This document shows, in pieces, positions 22,401-27,683 of a DNA stretch of 27,683 bases (positions within the stretch are counted from its first letter, which is position 1; every line of letters begins with the position of its first letter). The notes beneath the pieces were generated by a model. That model saw nothing but the letters and a program-made list of their open reading frames with translations, had not been told where the DNA came from and searched no databases. The stretch spans positions 1 through 27,683 of the forward strand of contig NZ_CALGNQ010000026.1 in assembly GCF_937958535.1 (NCBI RefSeq), read 5' to 3'. Source of the DNA: an uncultured Georgenia sp. Its GTDB lineage: Bacteria; Actinomycetota; Actinomycetes; Actinomycetales; Actinomycetaceae. Made by a program: the position numbers and the translations under genes.

Positions 22401-23466
22401 TGTTGTGGACGACGAGCGCGTCGGCGGCGAGCTGGGCGCGCTCGGCGTCGTCGAGCTGCGGCAGTACACTGACCGGGAAGCTCTTCTGGGCGGTGAGGCC
22501 GCGCTGGCTCAGCGTCGCGGTGAGCGTGGCCGTCGCGGGCTCCGCGCCGGGTGCCGGGCGGGTGATGACGCCCTCCGCGGTGATGACGTCCGGGTCGGAG
22601 GTCTCCCACGTGAGTGCCGAGCCACCGGGCGACGTGGAGGGCAGCGCGACGTTCGCGGTGAGCCCCTCGAGGCCGTCGAGCACGAAGGACTCGACGTCCG
22701 CCTCGAGGGAGACCTCGGCGTTGAGCGCGACGATGTCGGCGATCTCCTCGCCGGCCAGGGCGCGGTCGTAGATGCGGAAGTCCTTGACCGAACCGTCCAC
22801 GCGCCGGTCGGCGTCGTAGGCCGAGCGTCCGATGTAGTTGGCCGTGGTGCGGCCGTCCCCGATGTCGGCGGGGGTCAGGGTGATGTCCGGGTTCTCTCCG
22901 ACGAGCTCTCCGTCGACGTAGAGCCGGGCGGTGCCGTCCTCGAGGGTGTAGGTGACGTGCTGCCACACGCCGCGCTCGAACTTCTTCGTCCCGGTGACGT
23001 TCTGCTCCGCACCCCACGCGAAGTCGGAGATGGTGCCGCGCGCGACGCTCGGGGTGTCGGTGACGAAGAGGTAGCCGTCGCCCTGCTGCGGGGTGCCGAC
23101 GGCCGGGTTGCCGAGGTTGAACAGGAAGTAGTTGCCCGTGTGCGGGGGCTCGAGCAGCACGTCCATCGAGACGCTGATCGCGTCGAGCCCCGCGATGAGG
23201 TCGTCGGGCAGGACGACGTGGTCGTCCACGCCGTCCAGGGTGAGCCCGGCCGGGCCGAGCTCCGCACCGCCGACGACCTCGCCGTGGAGCTCGTTGCCCG
23301 AGAGGTCCTCGACGTGGGTGCCGCCCTCCCCGGTCAGGCTGTAGTGGAGGAGCAGTCCGTCGGTGGGTGGTGGCGCGGCGGCGGCGGCGCTCGGCAGCGC
23401 CGCCGCCAGCGTCCCCGCGCTCAGTGCCGCGGCCGCGACGGCGGCCACGGTCCGTCGATGTCTCAT
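19411..23466 (-). CDS. Secreted tandem GH43 glycoside hydrolase with two catalytic domains
   Basis: This 1351-residue exported protein has a signal peptide (about 1-35), a LamG domain (about 38-220) and two atrophied Ig-like repeats (about 240-390). A first GH43 domain (about 395-760; Asp486 in LRDPYII, Glu676 in GEGPLVF) and another Ig-like repeat follow. A second GH43 domain (about 845-1185; Asp899 in LRDPFII, Glu1098 in AEGPTAF), an Ig-like bacterial module (ADGSTGELPVTWEDVDP) and a Cys1272/Cys1350 terminal module complete it. Both catalytic domains keep their acidic residues, so both should be active, perhaps on different linkages. Tandem GH43 arabinofuranosidases are known in Bifidobacterium longum. 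Start ATG at 23466 has AAAGGA upstream. It carries no wall anchor. Confidence 0.88.
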   Translation of the reverse strand: MRHRRTVAAVAAAALSAGTLAAALPSAAAAAPPPTDGLLLHYSLTGEGGTHVEDLSGNELHGEVVGGAELGPAGLTLDGVDDHVVLPDDLIAGLDAISVSMDVLLEPPHTGNYFLFNLGNPAVGTPQQGDGYLFVTDTPSVARGTISDFAWGAEQNVTGTKKFERGVWQHVTYTLEDGTARLYVDGELVGENPDITLTPADIGDGRTTANYIGRSAYDADRRVDGSVKDFRIYDRALAGEEIADIVALNAEVSLEADVESFVLDGLEGLTANVALPSTSPGGSALTWETSDPDVITAEGVITRPAPGAEPATATLTATLSQRGLTAQKSFPVSVLPQLDDAERAQLAADALVVHNIEDVRGNLYLPTTGDDGATVTWQSAAPDVVTPTGEVTRPAAGEETVTVELTATVTVGEGTATRVFEAVVPPLPEEQDYEGYLFSYFLGEGLEHGEQVYFALSEGNDPLAYDVLNDGEPVMVSTSGEMGLRDPYIIRSPEGDKFYQIATDLRMWNQSSGSWDHVQRHGSRNVVVWESTDLVNWSESWVAEVAPENAGNAWAPEIFYDHELGEYVVFWASKLYAEDDPDHTGNVHNRMMYATTRDFRNFSEPQILIDPGYSVIDTTMIEHDGRVYRFTKNEANRSSSNPGGKHVFQEVGSGPLADDFELVKDAVGAGDINQGEGPLVFKSNTEERWYLFIDEYGGRGYVPFTTTDLDSGEWTMLASGEYDFPARFRHGTVLPITGAEWEALDAAYGNPGDAEAVEEDLADLTIPNLDDVRGNITLPEEGERGSALSWTSSHPEVIATDGVVNRPAHGEEPVEVTLTVTATRGEVSAERTLVATVQPLPQLEETEAYFFPHFKGESTADGEQIYFAASRGNNALDWIALNDDEVVLESTMGERGLRDPFIIRSAEGDRFFLIATDLKTYRPGQGPDFARAQQSGSLSLMIWESTDLVNWGEQRMVEVNTPYAGNTWAPEAHYVEDLGMYAVYWASNLYDTTETEGRSTWDSYNRMMISFTRDFVTFTEPEVWIDIRRGPGRGMIDSTIVEHDGMYYRFTKDERNDIMEVLLEKSPDMLRYQEGAVGTTWELITERIGSGDPLRHAEGPTAFKANAGDVNIEPGQDTWFLFQDWPPYGGGDGYVAFSCTDLDDPDCWTHEPGLNLSARHGTVLPITAAEHERLLRAYQPDALVESVADVEVTTEAGTAPELPETVEVTYADGSTGELPVTWEDVDPASYAAPGQFEVTGDLGQGVWVAARAVVTVTEAEGPQVTATADTRCVVGRVVETVRVTNEGASAVEAVVSSQHGTRTVTVEPGRSTSVTFSTRLGQVPDGEVTVTATGAEGSATVTAPYTARSCS

Positions 23467-23666
23467 ACCGGTCCTTTCTCGACATGGCGTGCTCCGACGC
23501 ACGCCGTTGGCGTGACTACCTGGGCCCGGGCGCCGCCGGTGGGCGCGCCGAGTCGCACGGGACACGACCGGCCGTCGTGCCGCCGCGGCCTCCTCGCTCC
23601 CCCGGCGAGCTCCGGCGCCGGAGCCTGAGCCTGCCCGGTGAGTGCACGGGTGAACCGTCACCTCTC
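23467..23666 (-). other. 5' leader of the second GH43 gene
   Basis: Roughly 195 nt lie between the predicted transcription start and ATG. The leader contains a perfect 16-nt palindrome GCTCCGGCGCCGGAGC (23609-23624) and a small hairpin CACGCC-GTT-GGCGTG (23500-23514). No gene or known riboswitch is recognised. Confidence 0.4.
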
Positions 23667-23695
23667 AGTGTGAACGCTCACATCGTGGATGTCAA
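23667..23695 (-). promoter_or_regulatory. Promoter of the second GH43 gene with LacI-type operator (site 4)
   Basis: On the minus strand a consensus TTGACA (-35, 23690-23695), a 17-bp spacer and CACACT (-10, 23667-23672) can be read. The operator TGTGAACGCTCACA (23669-23682) is the most symmetric of the four sites. It sits only 45 nt after the yjfF stop, with no clear terminator between. Confidence 0.65.
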
Positions 23696-23740
23696 CGCAG
23701 CCGCGCATGCGTGCCGCGGCCGCGTCGAGTCGCTGGGTGC

Positions 23741-24808
23741 CTACGTGTCCGAGCGGCGCCGCATCGTGACGACGCGCTGCAGCAGGACGAAGATGAGGAG
23801 GATCGTCCCGGTGATCACCGTGGTCATCTCCGGGTTGATCCCGCCGTCGCGCACGATGAGCAGCTGCATGAGCCCGAGGACGAGCGCACCGACCGCGGAC
23901 CCGAGCACGAAGCCGGCCCCGCCGGTGAGCAGCGTCCCGCCGATGACGACGGCGGCGATCGCGTCCAGCTCCCACCCGATGCCGGTGATGTTCTGGGCGA
24001 TGCCGAGACGCGAGGTGTACACCACCGCGGCGACCCCGGCGAGCCCGCCGCTGACGACGTACACGAGGAACCGCGTCGAGCGGACCGGCAGGCCCATGAG
24101 CGTGGCGGCCTGCTCCGACCCGCCGACGGCGTAGGCCGTGCGGCCCATCCGGGTGCGGTGGAGGACGAAGAAGCCCGCGGCGACGACGAGGATCGCGATG
24201 ATCCCGCCGGGCGTGATGACGAGGTCGTTGACCCCGGGGCCGTCGACGATGGTGATCGGCTTCGCGAGCGACCGGATCGCCGAGTCGTCCGCGAGCCGCT
24301 CGGGCGTGGTGCTGAGCATCGAGGCCAGCCCGCGCGCGAGGAACATCGTCGCCAACGTCGCGATGAACGGCTGGACGTTGAAGTGCTCGACCAGCACCCC
24401 GGCGGCCAGCCCGAAGAGGGCTCCGATGACGACCATGAGCCCGACGACGAGCCACGGGTCCCAGCCGGCACCGGCGAGCATCACCCCGGCGACGCTGGAG
24501 AACGCGATGACCGAGCCGACCGACAGGTCGATCCCCCCGGTGAGGATGACGAAGGTCATGCCCACCGCGATGATGATGAGGTGCGCGTTGTTGATGAGGA
24601 GGTTTGACAGCGTGTTGTACTGGATGATCCCGCCGTAGCTCAGCTCCCCGTAGCCGACCATGAGCACGAAGAGGAGCACGGCCGCTGCGGTCGGCATGAC
24701 CGCGGGGTTGACCTGGGTGAGCCGTGCGGCGAGGCCGCCCCACCGCTGCCGCTGCGACTCCTGCCTGTCCACCGCCTCGGCGACCGCAGACGTCTTGTCG
24801 GTCGACAT
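23741..24808 (-). CDS. yjfF: Sugar ABC transporter permease, YjfF type
   Basis: This 355-residue inner-membrane permease is of the ribose/galactofuranose (BPD_transp_2) family. After a polar N-terminus of about 35 residues, hydrophobic segments are evenly spaced, with the family stretch GMTFVILTGGIDLSVGSVIAF and a later ELDAIAAVVIGGTLLTGGAG. E. coli YjfF, with YtfT and YtfR, imports galactofuranose. Here a furanose or pyranose pentose such as arabinose is likelier, given the GH43 and araDA neighbours. The start ATG at 24808 lies one nt after the ytfT stop (TGAGATG). An AGGAAGGG lies about 10 nt upstream. Confidence 0.9.
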   Translation of the reverse strand: MSTDKTSAVAEAVDRQESQRQRWGGLAARLTQVNPAVMPTAAAVLLFVLMVGYGELSYGGIIQYNTLSNLLINNAHLIIIAVGMTFVILTGGIDLSVGSVIAFSSVAGVMLAGAGWDPWLVVGLMVVIGALFGLAAGVLVEHFNVQPFIATLATMFLARGLASMLSTTPERLADDSAIRSLAKPITIVDGPGVNDLVITPGGIIAILVVAAGFFVLHRTRMGRTAYAVGGSEQAATLMGLPVRSTRFLVYVVSGGLAGVAAVVYTSRLGIAQNITGIGWELDAIAAVVIGGTLLTGGAGFVLGSAVGALVLGLMQLLIVRDGGINPEMTTVITGTILLIFVLLQRVVTMRRRSDT

Positions 24809-24809
24809 C

Positions 24810-25877
24810 TCAAGCAATCCCTTCCTGCAGCGCAGTCGCTCGGGCACGGCGACGTGAGGAGACGTATCCACGGACACGGTCGGACTGGACGAGGCAGACG
24901 GCGATGATGACGACGGCCTTGAAGGCCGGGGTCGCCGAGGAGGGGACCCCGAGGAAGACCACCGTCTTGTCCAGGGTGGCGATGAGGAACGCCCCGGCCA
25001 CCGCACCGGCGAGCGAGAACTTCCCACCGGCGAGCGCCGTGCCCCCGATGACGACGGCGAGGATCGCGTCCAGCTCCATCTGGTAGCCGGTCTGGGACAC
25101 GTCGACGGTCATGACCAGGGAGACGGAGAACAGTCCGGCCACTCCCGCGAGCAGCCCGCTCACCGAGTACACGGTGATGAGCAGCCCGCGGGGCTTGATG
25201 CCGACGAGGCGGCTGGCCTCGGCGTTGATCCCGATGGACTCGATCATGAGGCCGAGCGCGGTGCGCCGGACGAGGACGCCGACGATGACCACGACCCCGA
25301 GGGCGAGCAGCACGACGACCGGGAAGCCGAGGATGTGCCCGTTGGCGATCCACCGGAAGGCGTCGTTGTGCGCGGTGGTGTTCTGGCCGGAGGTGATGAC
25401 CTTGGCGATCCCCCGCCCGGCGAGCATCATGATCAGGGTGGTGATGAACGGCTGCAGCCCGACGACGGAGACGAGGATGCCGTTGGCCACGCCGATCGCC
25501 GTACTGACGAGGAGCGCGAGCCCGACCGCGACGAGCGCGGCGGGGAGCGCGCTGTCGTAGTCGAGGTTGCGGAGCAGCTCCATCGACACCGCGCCGGAGA
25601 CCGCCATGACGGACCCCACGGACAGGTCGATCCCGCTCGTGGAGATGACCAGGCACATGCCCACGGCGATCATGAGGATGGGGGCGGCGGCCCGGAGGAT
25701 GTCGAGGACGTTGCCCGCGAGGTTCCCCGTCACCGGGTTCACCGAGATCGCGAGGTAGGAGGGGTCGCGGACCAGGTTGACGACGAGGAGGACGAGGATG
25801 GCGAGGACGGCCCAGCTGTACCGGGCGCCGACGAGCCGCTGGAGGGTGCCACGAAGTCCGGACTGGTGCTGGCTCAC
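24810..25877 (-). CDS. ytfT: Sugar ABC transporter permease, YtfT type
   Basis: This 355-residue permease is the second membrane subunit of the same importer. It shows GMCLVISTSGIDLSVGSVMA, QPFITTLIMMLAGRGIA and ELDAILAVVIGGTALAGG, the repeated signatures of the family, and a basic C-terminus. Start is GTG at 25877, overlapping the ytfR stop as GTGA. The open frame extends further upstream but lies inside ytfR and reads as Arg-rich non-coding sequence. Two different permease genes after one ATPase gene match the E. coli ytfQRT-yjfF order. Confidence 0.91.
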   Translation of the reverse strand: MSQHQSGLRGTLQRLVGARYSWAVLAILVLLVVNLVRDPSYLAISVNPVTGNLAGNVLDILRAAAPILMIAVGMCLVISTSGIDLSVGSVMAVSGAVSMELLRNLDYDSALPAALVAVGLALLVSTAIGVANGILVSVVGLQPFITTLIMMLAGRGIAKVITSGQNTTAHNDAFRWIANGHILGFPVVVLLALGVVVIVGVLVRRTALGLMIESIGINAEASRLVGIKPRGLLITVYSVSGLLAGVAGLFSVSLVMTVDVSQTGYQMELDAILAVVIGGTALAGGKFSLAGAVAGAFLIATLDKTVVFLGVPSSATPAFKAVVIIAVCLVQSDRVRGYVSSRRRARATALQEGIA

Positions 25878-27415
25878 GAGGCCACCTCTTCCATGACCGA
25901 CCCGTGCTGGGCGATGATCTCGACGATGGTCTGCGGGGTGACCTCCGGGCCGTTCTCGACCTCGGCGATCTTCACCCGGTCCTTGAGGACGAGGATGCGC
26001 TCGCAGATGCGCACGACCTCGTCCAGCTCGGCGGAGATGAACAGCACGGAGACGCCGTCCTCCGCGAGCCGCAGCACGGTCTCCTGGATCTCGGCCTTGG
26101 CGCCGACGTCGATCCCGCGTGTGGGCTCGTCGAGGATGAGGACCTCGGGCTGGGTGGCGAGCCACCGGCCGAGGAGCACCTTCTGCTGGTTCCCGCCGGA
26201 GAGGTTCTTGATGAGCCGTTCGGGGTCCGCCGGCCGCACGCTGAGCTCGCGGATGTACTTCTCGACGATGCGGTCCTGCTCCTTGCGCGGGATGGGGCGC
26301 AGCCACCCGCGCTTGGCCTGCATCGCGAGGATGAGGTTCTCGCGCACCGTGAGGTCGCCGATGATCCCCTCGTCCCGGCGGTTCTCGGTGGAGAACGCGA
26401 TCCGGTGGGAGAGCGCCGTGGCGGGCGAGCCGAGGGAGACCTTCCTGCCGTGGATCTCGATCGACCCGGAGTCGGCCTTGTCCGCGCCGTAGAGCAGGCG
26501 GGCCAGCTCGGTGCGGCCGGAGCCGAGGAGGCCGGCGAGCCCGACGACGACACCGCGCTCGAGGGTGATGTCGGTCGGCATGATGGCCCCCTTGCGCCCG
26601 ATGGACTCGGCGCGCAGGACAGTTTGGTGCTCACCGACGCCGGCGTGCTCACGCGCGGCGGTGTCGATCGACCGGAGCGCCTCGAGCTCCTTGCCGATCA
26701 TCTTGGAGATGAGCGTGGACTGGGGCAGGTCCGCGGGGTACTCGCCCTCGTACTTCCCGTTGCGCAGGACGGTCAGCCGGTCGCTGATCTCGTACACCTG
26801 GTCGAGGAAGTGGGAGACGAAGAGGATCGCCACCCCCTGGTCGCGCAGCCGGCGCAGGACGACGAAGAGGCTCTCGACCTCGTTCGCGTCGAGGCTCGAG
26901 GTGGGCTCGTCGAGGACGAGCACGCGCGGCTCGATGACCATCGCGCGGGCGATCGCGACGAGCTGCTGCATCGCCAGCGAGATGCTCGCCAGCGGCTTGG
27001 TCGGGTCCAGCCCCTCCATCCCGAGGCGGGCGAGGGTCTCGACGGCGGCCGCGTGGGTGGCCTTCCAGTTGATCCCGAACCGGCCGCGCACCTCGTGGCC
27101 GAGCATGACGTTCTCACCGATGGTGAGGTTCGAGCAGAGGTTGACCTCCTGGTAGACCGTCGCGATACCGGCCTTCTCGGCGTCGGAGGGGCCGCTGAAC
27201 TGCTGGCGCTCTCCGCCGACGGTGATGGTCCCGGAGTCGATGCGGTAGACGCCGGTGAGGGCCTTGATCAGCGTCGACTTACCGGCGCCGTTCTCGCCCA
27301 TGAGCGAGTGGACCTCGCCGGGGAACAGGCGGAACTGGACCTGGTCGAGCGCCTTGACTCCGGGGAACTCGATCGAGATGTCCCGCATCTCAACGATGGG
27401 TACGGCCTCAGACAT
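25874..27415 (-). CDS. ytfR: Sugar ABC transporter ATP-binding protein, YtfR type (two ATPase domains)
   Basis: This 513-residue duplicated ATPase powers the importer. Domain 1 has Walker A GENGAGKST (40-48), a degenerate signature SLAMQQLVAIARAM and Walker B VLVLDEPTSSLD. Domain 2 has the atypical P-loop GLLGSGRTE, signature LSGGNQQKVLLGRWL and Walker B VLILDEPTRGID. The altered second P-loop is usual for the RbsA/MglA/YtfR class. Start ATG at 27415 was chosen because the conserved N-terminus VEMRDISIEFPGVKAL begins here and GGAAAG precedes it; a longer frame runs into the intergenic hairpin. Its stop overlaps the ytfT start. Confidence 0.94.
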   Translation of the reverse strand: MSEAVPIVEMRDISIEFPGVKALDQVQFRLFPGEVHSLMGENGAGKSTLIKALTGVYRIDSGTITVGGERQQFSGPSDAEKAGIATVYQEVNLCSNLTIGENVMLGHEVRGRFGINWKATHAAAVETLARLGMEGLDPTKPLASISLAMQQLVAIARAMVIEPRVLVLDEPTSSLDANEVESLFVVLRRLRDQGVAILFVSHFLDQVYEISDRLTVLRNGKYEGEYPADLPQSTLISKMIGKELEALRSIDTAAREHAGVGEHQTVLRAESIGRKGAIMPTDITLERGVVVGLAGLLGSGRTELARLLYGADKADSGSIEIHGRKVSLGSPATALSHRIAFSTENRRDEGIIGDLTVRENLILAMQAKRGWLRPIPRKEQDRIVEKYIRELSVRPADPERLIKNLSGGNQQKVLLGRWLATQPEVLILDEPTRGIDVGAKAEIQETVLRLAEDGVSVLFISAELDEVVRICERILVLKDRVKIAEVENGPEVTPQTIVEIIAQHGSVMEEVAS

Positions 27416-27459
27416 CGGCTTTCCAAGACTAGGGGGTCGGGCAGGGAGCGCTGATGGAC

Positions 27460-27505
27460 CGCTGCGGTGCGAGGGGCACGGGGGGCACGCCCTCGCACCG
27501 CAGCG
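27460..27505 (-). terminator. 16-bp hairpin between the binding-protein gene and ytfR
   Basis: CGCTGCGGTGCGAGGG (27460-27475) and CCCTCGCACCGCAGCG (27490-27505) pair perfectly around a 14-nt loop. The hairpin lies 14 nt after the binding-protein stop and 45 nt before ytfR. Such stems often protect the upstream message or partly stop transcription so that binding protein exceeds transporter. Confidence 0.78.
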
Positions 27506-27518
27506 AGCTTCGGGTGGG

Positions 27519-27683
27519 TCAGAACTGCCGGTTCGGCAGCGCTGCCTCGGCCGCCTCGGGCGAGTCGAAGGTCTCGCTCGGGACGATGATGTAGGAGTCG
27601 ACCTCCTCGCCCGCGAGGACGGACTCGACGACCTCGACCGCGGTCTCACCGAAGATCGGGTTGTACTCGGCGACGAAGCTCAG
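27519..27683 (-). CDS. Sugar ABC transporter substrate-binding protein, YtfQ-like (partial, C-terminus only)
   Basis: Only the last 54 residues are present; the gene continues past the right edge. The fragment reads FVAEYNPIFGETAVEVVES, then LAGEEVDSYIIVPSETFD, and ends EAALPNRQF. This is the usual C-terminus of periplasmic-binding proteins of the YtfQ/RbsB class (an NP-hydrophobic-G segment, an LxGEE turn, and a final LPNR/LPSR-aromatic). Position before ytfR fits the E. coli gene order. Sugar specificity cannot be judged from this part. Confidence 0.85.
   Translation of the reverse strand: MSFVAEYNPIFGETAVEVVESVLAGEEVDSYIIVPSETFDSPEAAEAALPNRQF

Noticed and set aside
19294..23628. A very long open frame on the plus strand opposite the second GH43 gene
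   Set aside because: It is the antisense of a GC-rich gene; its product is Val/Asp/Gly/Arg-rich without domains, while the minus strand encodes a clear signal peptide and two GH43 domains.

Overview
The window is GC-rich DNA (roughly 70% by eye) with strongly G/C-ending codons, GTG starts and 4-bp stop/start overlaps. This fits an actinobacterium, most likely a Micrococcales-type soil or plant-associated genus. Gene order supports this. The block histidine phosphatase-resA-ccdA-resB-ccsB and the cluster HTH / bS22 / SerB1-like HAD / glutaredoxin match neighbourhoods known from Mycobacterium (Rv0525-Rv0529 and Rv0500A-Rv0508). No tRNA, rRNA, transposase, CRISPR array or phage gene was seen.

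Layout. (1) 54-4702, minus strand: a tightly coupled System II cytochrome c maturation operon. (2) 4703-8375: yceI with its own promoter and a palindrome, a glutaredoxin, a SerB-like HAD phosphatase, the 32-residue ribosomal protein bS22, a GlgC-like nucleotidyltransferase and a small excisionase-type HTH protein. (3) 8458-11785: an AcuC-family deacetylase divergent from a KtrB/KtrA potassium uptake pair. (4) 11849-27683: an arabinose/arabinan utilisation locus. It holds two very large secreted multidomain GH43 proteins (one with two catalytic domains), a small sortase-type surface protein, araD-araA, and a YtfQRT-YjfF-type sugar ABC transporter whose binding protein runs off the right edge.

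How region 4 works (inference). The GH43 enzymes release L-arabinofuranose outside the cell, the ABC transporter imports a pentose, and AraA converts arabinose to ribulose. AraD acts on ribulose 5-phosphate, but the kinase AraB that should come between them is absent from the window. Four transcription units (GH43 no. 1, the surface protein, araDA, GH43 no. 2) share one promoter design: a TTGAC-like -35 box, a 17-18 bp spacer, and a LacI-type palindrome of the form TGTGAGCGnTnACA lying over the -10 box. Two of the sites share an identical 17-mer. This ties the small, otherwise unrecognisable surface protein to arabinan use and is the most informative signal in the window. The matching LacI-family regulator is not encoded here.

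The intergenic stretches are largely explained by these promoters, by long 5' leaders (about 110-265 nt) and by strong GC-rich hairpins that end most units.
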